This document shows, in pieces, positions 46,050 to 56,883 of a stretch of 64,000 nucleotides of DNA (positions are counted from its first letter, which is position 1; each line of letters opens with the position of its first letter). A program made the translations under genes and the position numbers. This DNA is from Multifurca ochricompacta (lineage: Eukaryota > Basidiomycota > Agaricomycetes > Russulales > Russulaceae). Below the pieces are notes generated by a model. It was not told where the DNA came from. It saw nothing but the letters and a program-made list of their open reading frames with translations, and did no database searches. The stretch covers positions 558,001 to 622,000 of the forward strand of contig WTXG01000002.1 in NCBI GenBank assembly GCA_022496185.1. Direction: 5' to 3'.

Positions 46050-46741
46050 TGAGTAATAATGAGAAGGGGACCCGAGTCAGTGTCAAAGTCAATAATATCC
46101 TGTTTTCCCCCCGAAGCCTCACCCCGCCCCGCCCCGCTCCGCTCCGTCCTGTCTCGCCTCGCCCTCCCTTGTTTTCACTCTTGAGTTATTGTTATTCAAA
46201 CAATCATTATCATCGATGGATATGAGATTTGGAGGAGGTCTGAGGTGGCGGTGCAAAGTGTAAATAAAATTTAATAAAAACCAGAACCAGAATACTGGGA
46301 CCGAATTACCAATTATGAAGTATATATATTTAGGGCCGGCTTGTCAAAGAAAGGTGTTTGAAAAAGGGCAAGCAAGGGGCCAAGGGCCAAGGCGCCGAGT
46401 GTATGGGTAAGTTATACCCGATCTAGACATCCGGATATTTTACACATTAAAATAATAATAATAATAATAAAATATTATTATTATCTTGGCCCTTGCTTGA
46501 CTTGTTTGACGCTTCACCCTTAGACGTACCACTAACACAAATCAAAACAAAAACCTCCCCAGACTCTTGTGTAAGGTAAGGTAAGTATCAATCAATATCA
46601 AACACACAATCAATATCAATCAATCAATCTCGAACTTCCTAGTTTATATTATTATTATTATTCAAGAAGAACGAGTCAAATTCTCACCGCCCACCTACCC
46701 AGAAAAAAAGCGCCGTAACTTGATGCGTGCGAGCCTTACAG
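46050..46741. other. Intergenic region with simple repeats
   Basis: About 690 bp between two plus-strand genes. Contains a CCCCG/CTCCG tract (46115-46165), an (ATA)n/(TAT)n inverted run (46449-46483) and ATCAAT repeats (46588-46627). No gene visible. Confidence 0.55.
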
Positions 46742-48858
46742 ATGAACATGCACAGATTTAGATTCCTGAGTCTTAGGCAGATCTACTCTTGCGCTTACTC
46801 GCGCTCACCACTGCCTCCTCCCCTATATAATCGCACTCTCCCGCCCTCTCGGCGTCTCCTTTCTGCCGCCCCCATGCATTCCGTCTCTGACCGTTCTCCT
46901 CATCTTCCTATTCATCATCATCACCAACAACAGCAACATCAACAACATCATCAACAGCGACAACAATTCCCACCTGATTACTCTCCCTTAATGCTTGACC
47001 ACTCTCCATTCACAGACTATTCTCGTGAATCTTTCCCCCCCGAGTCTCCCGTTTTTGATTCAGAGCATCTCATATTCGGTCCTCTCGACATCGATGACGG
47101 TCGTAGACACGACTCCAACCTCTCTTTCCCATGGGATGCAACTGGGGCTCTCCCTACGTCTCCCTTTCCCACTCACTCCGTGACAGCTTCCCCCGCATCG
47201 TCTGCTAGTTTGCTAGACTTTGGCACTTCTCCTCCATCAAGTGATTTTAGTTTCACTCCTGGTTCCTTCCCAGGTCTTTCTGAGGTCAATACCCCCTTTG
47301 TCGACTTGGACGATCGTAATCTGTATTCGAACTGGCTCGTAGACGATCTATCTGCCGCTCCACCATCTGCTTCCGTTCCAATTGCCATATCCTCTTCCGC
47401 ATCATTGTTGAACATTCAGCCACCTCCACCACAGACTACGCTCGCCCCGTATGACGATAATAGTTCACTAGTGTTCCCCAAGATGGGTGCCTTCTCTCCT
47501 TCCCTCGCCTTCGCCACGCTACATCCTTTGCCACGTTCTGTCGATGAAACACCCATCGCATCTATTTCCCCCCCTCAAATATCACAGCCTTCATGGGCTG
47601 CGCAACTCTGGAGTCACGCAGGCACCGCGGGTCCCAACGCTTCTCCGTTGCCACAACTTCTTCACCTCCCTGACGAATCGGACAGCTTTGCTACTCAGCG
47701 TCCGCAGCGCGGCCGCAAAAACTCTTTACCTGCACATGCTATCTTCCAATCTTCGAGTGCTCCTTCTGGACTTCAGGCCCACACCCCCTCATTGGCGCGT
47801 GGGTACAGCCGGCGCGCTGGATCCGTCAGTGTCGGCGATGACCAGGACGCCACCGTACGACGAAAGAGGAAAGTCTCTGACGTGGAGCCTTCAGGAGATG
47901 GTGACCCATCGCAGCTAGCGGAGGGCGGTTCGTCCGTTCTATTTTTTGATTTTGAATTATACCGCTGACATACAAGTCTATTTCCCTTCAGTTCCGCAAA
48001 AGTCTCTCTTGCGACCCCCCAAACTGGCCCCATCTGCCTGGCAGCTCTACTTTACGGACTGGATTCAGCGACATCAAGCATCCAGCACTCGCAAACTTAA
48101 TGTCGCACAGGCGGCAAAGGAAGCCGGAGTGGAGTATGCCAGGCTAGGTCCTGAAGAGAAAGAGGTGGGGTTATTGCTCGTTCCGCAGCCATTAAACCCC
48201 ATTTGACTCGTTACATTTAGCCATACAAACGACGATCCCTCGCCATGAAGGAGATCAGGGAGCGAGAACTCCATGTCTATATGAGTTCATTAACTCCCGA
48301 AGACATTAAGCGCGAGAACGTCTTTCGAGCTGCCCAACGCAAGGCGGGTAAATCACGGAGAGGGAATATCAAAGACCCAAATGCCCCGAAGAAGCCGCTG
48401 AGTGCGTATTTCATGTTTTTGCAAAGAATCAGGTCGGATCCCGTCCTGGTGAAGGAGGTGTTTGGAGACGAGACGGAGACGACGAAGCAGAGTGTTCTGG
48501 CTGCGGAGAAATGGCGCTCGATGACAGATGAGGAACGTAAGGTATGTGATTGATTATTATTATTTCAACTTCAAACCTCTGTCATTGTCATTTTGGCTGA
48601 CGATTTTTTTGTTTTTATTTTATTTTATTTCCCTAGCCCTTCCTTGCCCAGGCTGAGCAAGAAAAGTTAGAGTATGAGTCTGCCCGTAAACTGTATGAAG
48701 AAGGCACCACCGGTTACGGTACTAGCATCAGCTTCAGCGTCCTGCCAGAGAGTCCTTTTCATTCCACCGCCGCAGTCCCGATACGGCCGCTCCGACCGAT
48801 CAAGAGAGGCACAGATCCTGTCACCTCGGGAGGTGAGGGTGATGCTTTCTATGATTGA
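46742..48858 (+). CDS. Two-HMG-box protein with long Ser/Pro/Gln-rich N-terminus
   Basis: The N-terminus MNMHRFRFLSLRQIYSCAYS followed by RSPLPPPLYNRTLPPSRRLL is basic, hydroxylated and free of acid, like a mitochondrial presequence; a second start at 46874 (MHSVSDRSP) would remove it. About 350 low-complexity residues follow (His/Gln runs, acidic and Ser/Pro stretches, a basic RRKRKVSD). Two HMG boxes end the protein: LAPSAWQLYFTDWIQRHQAS to KEPYKRRSLAM, then APKKPLSAYFMFLQRIRSD to SMTDEERKPFLAQAEQEKLE. Introns: 47930-47991, 48164-48219 and 48542-48636. Ends GGEGDAFYD at 48858, although a GTGAGG at 48832 could extend it. Two boxes with a short linker recall Abf2/TFAM; the long leader recalls nuclear regulators. 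Confidence 0.75.
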
Positions 48859-49262
48859 TCCATTCAAGGCCATCTCCCATATTCTTCTTCTTGGGGACTT
48901 TCCGACTACCTCTTCTCTCAGGTGGCGAACCCATTGGATATACACGATACCTGCACTTTTTGCATGATATTATATATTGGTTCTCTTTTAGTTTTTCGCC
49001 CCTCCCCCCTCCTATTTTTTTTTGGTTTGGAAGAGCTTAAAGGGATTGGTTATATTCTGAGTAGCCCTCCCTTCCCCCTCCTCCCCCCCTCCTCATGCTC
49101 TTCATAGTTCCTTTACTCTCTTGATTCTTTATGATGAGCCTTGCTTGATGGACCTGGTTGATGATGTATACCTGTATACCACTCGGATGTATTGATAGAC
49201 CCTCTCCACTTACTACGTCATGACCTTTATGGATAGATCGAATATACAGGAAACAGGAACCT
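48859..49262. other. Convergent intergenic region
   Basis: About 400 bp between the HMG gene and the GNAT gene, with CCCTCC and T runs at 49005-49100. Part of it could be a last exon of the HMG gene if the donor at 48832 is used. No separate gene seen. Confidence 0.5.
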
Positions 49263-50059
49263 TTAGCGAGATAGGGGCAAATGAATGACCATCTTCTGAT
49301 GGGGAGCGCCGTCCTCGTCGAACTCATCTCCCTAAGTAAGTAAGATAGATAAGTTATTGGAGTCGGGGAAGTCGGCCAAGCTTGGAATACGGCAAGGGTA
49401 TGCCGATGCTCACCTCAGGGGAGTAACCAAATCTAGCGGACAATAGAGAACGAGGCTGTGAGAAGAACGAAGGAGAATGTGAATGTGATGTCGAGCTTAC
49501 TTGGCATAGAACGCTTTGGCAGGGATTTGTGAATGGCAAACCACTTTGGCCGAATGCTCGCCGCGTGACTGCGTGTCGGTGGTGACCCAATTGTGGAGTG
49601 CGAACACGAGCTCGCGACCGAAGTGGTACTTGCGGTATTCTTTGAGAACGGCAAGACGGCTCAATTTGTAATAAGGGACGCCGCCAGAAGAATGTCGGGA
49701 GGCTCGAATTGTCCCAATTGGTTGAAGAGAGGGCAGGAGGCGGAGCAAGAAGTGCTCAGCTATCTCGTCTAGTCTGCGAAGGAGCGGAAATAAGCAAACC
49801 CTTGACCACGGAAAGGGCCGTGACCCAAGGGCCCTGGGGGGAAGGGGAGGGTGCGAGAGACGACGAGAGAATGAAAAATAAGACACACTTGTCGATCTCG
49901 GTGTCCAACGGGAATCCCTGTTCGCGATGGAAGACGTCAATACGGACATCGTAACACTGCTGGCGTAGCTGCTCTCGGCCAGATTGTCCCACAGAAGGGG
50001 TGATAACGATTTCATGATTAGTGCCAGTACTAGTGCTAGTGCCAGTGGTGGTATTGGGG

Positions 50060-50094
<35 letters not shown>

Positions 50095-50109
50095 AGTAGT
50101 AGTATTCAT
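49263..50109 (-). CDS. GNAT-family N-acetyltransferase
   Basis: Transfers an acetyl group from acetyl-CoA. After a poly-Thr/Ser start encoded by a TTG/TGT-type repeat, the domain runs QQCYDVRIDVFHREQGFPLD, then LDEIAEHFLLRL, GTIRASRH, the core strand with the CoA-loop region LSRLAVLKEYRKYHFGREL (short form of R/Q-x-x-G-x-G/A) and the last strands HSQIPAKAFYAKFGYSPEGD and FDEDGAPHQKMVIHLPL. Exons are joined after DTEID, after AKAFYAK and after FGYSPE; it stops at 49263. The pattern FHREQGFP and GAPHQKM matches the fungal yjcF/ElaA-like acetyltransferases. Substrate unknown. Start at 50109 is the ATG before the Thr run. Confidence 0.8.
50041..50106. repeat. Triplet repeat encoding the GNAT poly-Thr N-terminus
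   Basis: Plus-strand GTTGATGTTGTTGTTGTTGTTG-like triplets (about 50056-50104) read on the minus strand as ACA/ACT/TCA codons, giving a Thr/Ser run. The repeat is in frame, so length change would alter only the run. Confidence 0.65.
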
Positions 50110-50385
50110 TTGCCCCTCGGCTATTGCCGTTCCACCACACCACCACAGTTTGTATGCAGCCACTTCTCTCCCCCTCTCCCATCTCCCATCTCCCATCTCC
50201 CGTCTCCAATTCCCATTTACATCTCCTTTGAATCAAACGAACGGGGTACGCGATTTTAATTATTATTGTTTGCTTTAAAATGTTAACGCCATCATTAATC
50301 TCACATCATTATTAGGTCACTTCAATCCGTGTTTCTGGTTCCTCAGAGACGCGCTTTTCTGTCCCGTCCTCGTCACACTCAGGTG

Positions 50386-53300
50386 ATGGTCGAACCCTTC
50401 CTCGCCGCAGCCAACTTCCTTCTCCCACATTCCACATCACCGTCTCGCTCTCTTCTCGCTCTCCGCACACTGATGCCTCGACTACTTTTACATCTCTCTT
50501 CTTCTTCTCAGCCCCACATTTCACACGCCCATGGCTCAAAGGGGAAGGGGAAAGCCGTGCTCGGAGATGACAATGACTTGTTCGAATACTCAGATTGGTT
50601 GTATACCGCCCATCGTATGTCGTCGTTTTCATACGCGGGAACGTTGACCCGACATATCATTCGTTCTATCGAACCAGGCCCTTCTTTTTCCCGCGTTAGC
50701 AGCCCTTGGTCCCCCCGGCACCGTACACGTCCCACTTTATCCAACACCATCATTATCTCCCCCTCGGAAAGACATCACCTATCCATCATCTGGAAACGCA
50801 GACATGTGCGCTGTTTCAGCTTTCAAGCACAAGCGGTGCGATACAGCGACAGTGGTCAGCCCCAACAGGCGCCGTCTCCCTCCTCCATACTCGATCGCTT
50901 CCTCAATGGCGAGCCCTTACCCAACTCTTCTCAGCTCGTTGATCTTAAAGCCGCCTGGGGCGCCTTCATGGAACTCCGGAAGCAGTCTTCTCCCCCAGAT
51001 TCTTCCGTGATTCTCGGCTTTGTTGATCGGGCATTGTCCACCATCGAGGGAACATTCACACATAGAGACAGAATGCGCGAGCTCGTTAGGTGGTCGATTC
51101 GTTTAAGGCGCGCCCTCAGACAACTTGGCCATATCGAAAGCCTTCCTTCGGCCCAGTCCGTCCACGCGTTGTGTCTCTTGACGCGCATAGAGGCCTTGCT
51201 TGGCCGCTTCGATGAGGTAGCGTCATACTTTATCCACATATGGGGCCATCGGCGCAATGAAGAGGCGTACTGTCTCAGTCATCCCGAGTTCAGGATGGTG
51301 GAAACCGTCCTACAGGCGCTTTTCCGCTATCGCGGCGCCGTCGCTGTTCTTGATTTTATTGTTTCTCAATGGCACACATTAGGTAGACTTGTCAACATGT
51401 CACCATCGCGGCGATATTCTCGGGCATCTGCCAACTTGAACGATATCGCATTCAGAATATTCGACCACATCCCATCCCCAATGGCCGTGGTGGCGAGTAA
51501 GCATGGCAGGTCGGAGAGGGATATCATCCACACTGGGTCTCTGCTCATTAGGTACCTCATTCGGCGACGCGTTCCCGAGGATGCTCTGGCCGTTTACAAA
51601 GAAATGCAGCGGCAGTCGGTTGACATCAAGCCACCTTTAAAGTTGTGGCTTGTGCGAGCTCTTGTGCAGGGCCACGCCATTGAACAGGCGAACACACTCT
51701 TCTCCAAACTATCGGCGTCGGTCCCTGTTGGCCACGAGAACGAGTCTTTCCTCGCAACTGCCCTTCACCTTTTCTCCAGTCAAGGCAATATCACCCGTTC
51801 CGAGGCCGCTTTCAAAGCATTGCAGGAGAGAAACATGGCAGATTCCCGAGCAATTGGGTTGCGACTTCTTGCGCACGCTCACAACGGGGATGTTGACGCG
51901 GTCCTTCGATACTTTCGCCATCACTTTCCGCAAGGCGCCGAAACAGGAGAGCGGCCTAGTATCTACCACTATACGGCCGTTCTATTGGCTCACTCAAAGG
52001 CACGCGACGACACTGGCCTGAGAGAATGGCTCGGGAAGATGATCGCGAATGGTGTGATGCCTGACCGACACGTCTACAATATATTGTTGGAAAATTGTAC
52101 GCAACGCGGTAGCCTTGAAGAAGCTGCCTCCATCATCGAAGAGATGCGCATTCTTCGACTTCCTCCGCTCGCTGAAGCCTACACCACAGTCATCACTGCC
52201 TTAGCAAAGCGCGGAGATCCCGTCGCAGCTGAGGCCTTCTACAAGAAGGCCCTCAGAGAAGGTGTCAAGCCGGACAGGCAAATGGTCGCATCCCTGATGA
52301 CCGCGCACTCTGAGGTTGGCTCGTGGAAAGGGGTCATTAGGGTCTTCGATTACCTGGCCTCATCGGACGACCGTCACCTCCGGCCGCGTGTTGACGTTTA
52401 CAACATCCTTTTAAGAGCATACGTGCTCGTGGGGTCTCCCTTCGAAGTCGTCTCTGATGTTTTTCAAAAAATGGAGCAGTCCGGTATTCGGCCGACCGCG
52501 CATACGTTCTCGATCCTGATCAAGTCCGCATGCGATTCAGGGAAGATGGATGTAGCAATGCGTGTGTTTATGGAGTTGGATAGCCTTGCGCAGCAATGGG
52601 AGACAGGTTTTAAGATGAATGTCTACGCCCTCACCTCTCTCATGACGGGATACCTACGCTTGGGAGATAGACTTAAAGCCAAGGAGATCTACGATGAGAT
52701 ACTATTTCGTGGTATTTCCCCTACATCTATCACCTATGGTTCGATCCTCAAAGCCTACGCCTCAGAGGGTCTTCAGGAGGGCATTCAACTTGCTTATGAT
52801 TTTATGAAGTCTCTTATGGAGTCTCCTGATCAGTCCCGCAAGTGGCTGTCGACGTCTTACGGCCGGCTCTCGGGCTTCGAAAACGTCTACGGCCCATTGA
52901 TGACCATGTTTGCTCGCAAGGCCAAACCTGAGCAGGTTGAGGACTTAATGGATGACATGGTCAAGGCTGGAGGCGATCGGACCCTCGGAACCCTGACATT
53001 GCTGCTCAATGCGTACCGAAACGCGGGTAACGTGGATGAATGCCGACGTGTGTGGGACGAAATCTTTCACGTTGCGCTTCACTTCTTCCAGAATGGGGGG
53101 GGACTCTTTAGCGAATCAGATCCAGACTTGCCACGCCAAGACCTGCAGCGCAAAGCCAATATCATCTGTGTACCTCTCTCAATCCACATGGATGCACTCT
53201 CGGCCGCCGGGGAACATGCGGAGGTCGCAGATGTATGGAAAACGGTCCGCGCGCATGGCTTTGCATTGGATTCACATAACTGGAATCATCTGATCGTTGT

Positions 53301-53904
53301 CCTAGTACGCGCTGGTGAGATCGAGCGCGCGTTCCAAATCCTCGAGAAAGTTATCATCCCTTTCAGCCACCGCCAAATGGACCAGGCGCCTGTTCGCGAG
53401 GTTGCGCCACGATCACCACTATCTTATGACGACGTTCCGCCACAGGACATCACCGTCCTTCCGGTTGATGCTGCACCCTTTCGGATATCCCTTTCCGCCG
53501 CAGAACGGGCGTCTGCTATCCAATTGGCAAAAGAGCAACAGGCTGGGCATGCTCCGGTGGATTCTGGCGCCGAAGGACGTCCCGATTTTGTACATCCGCT
53601 GCATATCTTGCAACAGATCCTGCCGTCGTGGAACGCTTGGCAGCCACATGCAGCCGTCGTGACACTGTTAGTGGATGTTCTAAATCAGTTGGAAGCCGGG
53701 CATATGATTCCACCGATTCCGTCTCGGCGCTTTGTGGACGCAGCATCCATGACTTGGCAAGGTGGGGAGAGCGAGGTGTCAGCCTCAAGAACATTACTCG
53801 GCAGAATATGTACGTCTTGCCCCCAAGCGATTACAATCGTGAGAGAGTATGAGTACAGGATACGTGTACGCCGAGAGTTAGCGATGATGGTAGATGAGGG
53901 TTAG
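50386..53904 (+). CDS. Large pentatricopeptide-repeat (PPR) protein, probably mitochondrial
   Basis: One intronless frame of about 1170 residues, by far the longest in the window. PPR motifs are clear in the middle: TYGSILKAYASEGLQEGIQL, VYNILLENCTQRGSLEEAAS, AYTTVITALAKRGDPVAAEA, VYNILLRAYVLVGSPFEVVS and TFSILIKSACDSGKMDVAMR among others, giving around a dozen repeats with some degenerate. PPR proteins bind organellar RNA; fungal ones act in mitochondrial RNA stability and translation. The N-terminus after ATG 50386 (MVEPFLAAANFLLPHS) is rich in Arg, Ser and Leu and low in acidic residues for the first 100 residues, fitting import. A later ATG at 50473 is also possible. No frame faults in 3.5 kb. 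Divergent from the GNAT gene. Confidence 0.85.
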   Translation: MVEPFLAAANFLLPHSTSPSRSLLALRTLMPRLLLHLSSSSQPHISHAHGSKGKGKAVLGDDNDLFEYSDWLYTAHRMSSFSYAGTLTRHIIRSIEPGPSFSRVSSPWSPRHRTRPTLSNTIIISPSERHHLSIIWKRRHVRCFSFQAQAVRYSDSGQPQQAPSPSSILDRFLNGEPLPNSSQLVDLKAAWGAFMELRKQSSPPDSSVILGFVDRALSTIEGTFTHRDRMRELVRWSIRLRRALRQLGHIESLPSAQSVHALCLLTRIEALLGRFDEVASYFIHIWGHRRNEEAYCLSHPEFRMVETVLQALFRYRGAVAVLDFIVSQWHTLGRLVNMSPSRRYSRASANLNDIAFRIFDHIPSPMAVVASKHGRSERDIIHTGSLLIRYLIRRRVPEDALAVYKEMQRQSVDIKPPLKLWLVRALVQGHAIEQANTLFSKLSASVPVGHENESFLATALHLFSSQGNITRSEAAFKALQERNMADSRAIGLRLLAHAHNGDVDAVLRYFRHHFPQGAETGERPSIYHYTAVLLAHSKARDDTGLREWLGKMIANGVMPDRHVYNILLENCTQRGSLEEAASIIEEMRILRLPPLAEAYTTVITALAKRGDPVAAEAFYKKALREGVKPDRQMVASLMTAHSEVGSWKGVIRVFDYLASSDDRHLRPRVDVYNILLRAYVLVGSPFEVVSDVFQKMEQSGIRPTAHTFSILIKSACDSGKMDVAMRVFMELDSLAQQWETGFKMNVYALTSLMTGYLRLGDRLKAKEIYDEILFRGISPTSITYGSILKAYASEGLQEGIQLAYDFMKSLMESPDQSRKWLSTSYGRLSGFENVYGPLMTMFARKAKPEQVEDLMDDMVKAGGDRTLGTLTLLLNAYRNAGNVDECRRVWDEIFHVALHFFQNGGGLFSESDPDLPRQDLQRKANIICVPLSIHMDALSAAGEHAEVADVWKTVRAHGFALDSHNWNHLIVVLVRAGEIERAFQILEKVIIPFSHRQMDQAPVREVAPRSPLSYDDVPPQDITVLPVDAAPFRISLSAAERASAIQLAKEQQAGHAPVDSGAEGRPDFVHPLHILQQILPSWNAWQPHAAVVTLLVDVLNQLEAGHMIPPIPSRRFVDAASMTWQGGESEVSASRTLLGRICTSCPQAITIVREYEYRIRVRRELAMMVDEG

Positions 53905-54099
53905 ACGCTTGCGGCTTGCAGCACTAGTACATTATTATTTACACCACTCCACCGTGCACCGTACTACGACGAAAGGGAACAAAAAATATAGCACACAAAC
54001 AAAAAAAAAAAAACACTAGAAAGCGACTAACTCGATGATAATATGATACGCGCTACAGCGATATGACAAATGTGTAGGCGTGCGCGCTCGTAGTTTAAC

Positions 54100-56207
54100 T
54101 TAGCCACCATCTGAATCATCATCATCAGAACCATCGGATCCAGCTCTACGACGCCGCCGTCCATGTTTGCTCGAGCCATGCCGATTTCGCTATAGGCACA
54201 TGTACATGGTTTTCTCCATTAGTCTCGAGTAGGTGTTAGGTCAAATATAGAAAAGTCGCGCACCAGTGGTAACTTCTGTCCCTGATTCCCGAAAGCAATT
54301 GAGAGCGCGGTGGTATCTGACATGTTCCGATTAGAAAATTGAAGATCCGTGTAAGAGAGAGGCGCGTTGCTCCGTAATTGTTTTTCACTTACCCGGCACG
54401 CCAGGGAAGCGCTTGGCAGAATAGACATCAAATGCCTGCGTGTAAGTCTGGGCGAGTATGGGTGAAACATCATTGAGGACCTGAAGTGCGCCATTTTCCG
54501 GTGCAGGTAATCTGCGAGCGTGATCAGTGTGTCAAATTACGACCGCACTAAGCATGAATGGAGTAGACTCACGCGCCGATGTTCATGAGTCGTAGTCGGA
54601 GACGAAAACGACCTGTGGACACGCATATACCGGATCGAGTTAGCATTCTGTCAGAACTTAAAAGCGCGAGAGAAATTGAGAGGGGAGGGGGTGCGGGTGC
54701 GGGCGCGGGCGCGGAAGGGAAGGAAGGGACAAGTGTACCTTCTGTTCGGACTGACAAATCCTGAAAGAGGAAAAACACGCCGGGTTTGCGATGTTCGTCA
54801 AGTAAGCGGCAAGCGTTTGCTGACAGCGGCCCGACAGTGTACGTGTATAAACATGTCCCGGTAGAGGGACGTTCGCCGTTGTGTTCGAAGAATTTGAAGG
54901 GGGTGATTGTCCCTCCCGCATCCGCCGCTGAGCGATCGACGCCGATGCATACATGGAGTGTTCCGACGACGTATGCGGCCCAGCATCTCCACGGCTGACT
55001 GATATTTCCTGAGCTGACCGTGAGGATTCAGCTTGAGAGAAAGCGCGCGCATGCGGCGGTGGCGAAACGGGCTGTGACCATGAAGGATGACCTTCTTGGA
55101 GCTCGATACTCTGATACTGGGTGGACAGCGTACCAGGAAGGGAAGTATCAAAGGCAGGGGAGACAGAAGTGGATGGAACGGAGGAAGACCCCTGGGTGGC
55201 GTCTATTGCACCATACGATGAACTTGATACCCAAGCACGATATCCATTTGTACCAGTGTCCTGGGCGGCTGGCACGCCGTTGGATTGCCATCCATCTGTA
55301 GATGCGGAGGATATCGGAGGCGGACCAGTGATGCTGGCGCTCAGATCCGAGGAAAGGGGGCGACTGGGGTAAGGATGGGCGGCTTGGGCGGCTGCGTTGG
55401 CATGATACGCCAAATCGGGACTATCAGTGACGGCGTTGTACGTAGGCGCCTGTTGCAGAGCTATCGCGTTGGTTCCGGCATCGTGCTGTGAATGCGTATA
55501 ATGGTAGCTGCCCCCCTGGTATACTGATGCGACATGCGGTAACCCACTCATCTACCAATCCTTGCGTCAGGAGAGAGACAAGGAACATGCCAGCGCTCGA
55601 ACAAACCTGATCTTCGCTTGGAAGACGGATGGGATATCTGGAGCTTGGCGACACGCTTGTCTGAGAAGATGTCTCTTCTCCAGGGTGTGGGGTCATAGGG
55701 TAATTGGGTCTCCGCTTCTTTGGGGCATGGGCTGCGCTATAGCGATCCGACGATGTGGGATGAAGAACAAGGTTCCTTTCAGATTTCCCATCTGAAGACC
55801 AAAGATCCGCCGTAACAACAAAAAAAGAACAATCAATGTCGCTATAATCACAGGCGGATCAGAGGGCGCCAAATGAGAACATAGCAGAACTCTACTCACT
55901 CATCATTCACAAATGTTTGATCTTCGTTTTTTATGACTAATTTTGCAACGGTTGCCGGGGCTAGAGGCCGCCGATCCTAATCGGACGATAGAGGTTGATT
56001 GGGAAGAGTTAACGGGAAGGTAAGATATAGGTTGGCGTACTTTATCTCCAAAGCCGCACATTCGGGCCCGAATGGGCTCTTGGATTATCTCCAAGGAGTA
56101 AAATCTGTCGATTGGGGGCAGGTGAGTGTTGTGGAGGGTTCAGGTCGCAATAAAGAAAACGAACCTCCGGTTATACCACGAGCCCCAACTTTCCGGACCG
56201 TCAGCAT
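54100..56207 (-). CDS. Velvet-domain regulator, VelB-like, with a long insert and one or two frame breaks
   Basis: Velvet proteins are NF-kB-like DNA-binding regulators of development and secondary metabolism; VelB pairs with VeA or VosA. The first half of the domain is LEIIQEPIRARMCGFGDK, DRRPLAPATVAKLVIKNEDQ, FFVVTADLWSSDGKSERNLV. About 250 Ser/Gln/Pro/Ala-rich residues then interrupt it, and the second half resumes LPGHVYTRTLSG, KPGVFFLFQDLSVRTEGRFR, VSPILAQTYTQAFDVYSAKR, FPGVPDTTALSIAFGNQGQK, with a basic/acidic tail (GRRRRRAGSDGSDDDD) to 54100. At about 54828-54831 one extra base is needed to join TLSG to PLSANACRLLDEHR. The 5' end is uncertain: ATG 56207 (MLTVRKVGARG) works only if one T is added near 56096. 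Insert position matches VelB. Confidence 0.8.
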
Positions 56208-56883
56208 CGAGAGATGTGGTCTCTCTGTGCGTGGTCAGAGCGGTACTGACACGTCGGTCGTTCAATTTCTGAATCATGACTCTATTCCTCTGGTGATTTA
56301 TGGGTGAGTAGTGGGACGGAAGAAAGAGATCCGTTGGGAGAAGGGGCAACAAAACGGAAAGCTTCTCACGAGGGAGTGTGTAGTGGCCGGTGAGAGAGGA
56401 TGACGAAGAACGATGAAGGAAACACGTCTTGGAATCAATTGGTGGAAGAAAAACTTTTAGAGAGGGAGAAAGAAGAGATTAGTGAATGAATTAAACTGAA
56501 CAGATGAGCAGCAACCAGAACCTTTTGCCTTTCCTTTTTGTTTACTTGTAACTAGAATTGAATTGTGCTAAATTCCACAGTACCAGTGGTCGAATATGTG
56601 TAACAAGAGTTGCAGGAACAGCAGGAGCAGTACAGAAACAGAGGCAGAGGCAGAGGCAGAGGCAGAGAGTGATTGTGGTTGGAAGAGGCCAAGTGGCCGA
56701 TTGATGATTATTGGTGGAAAAAAAAACCACGGCCCGGTTGACAGTTTACTTAATTATTTAATTATTATATTTTCTATCTCCTCAGCCCCTTCCCCCGCCC
56801 CCCCCCCCCCCAGCGCCTTAGCCTCATCAGTCTCAGCCTCAGCATCAAGGGCAAGGACCTTACAGTTCAATTTACAGGTAGAT
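56208..56883. other. Divergent promoter region of velvet and ArfGAP genes
   Basis: About 680 bp. Contains a (CAGAGG)n run at 56638-56667 and a C run at 56797-56812, the latter in the ArfGAP leader. An extra 5' exon of the velvet gene may lie here (minus-strand frame 56352-56140). No other gene. Confidence 0.5.

Noticed and set aside
46449..46483. ATA/TAT inverted run as a terminator or hairpin
   Set aside because: Simple AT repeat; pairing is a consequence of composition.
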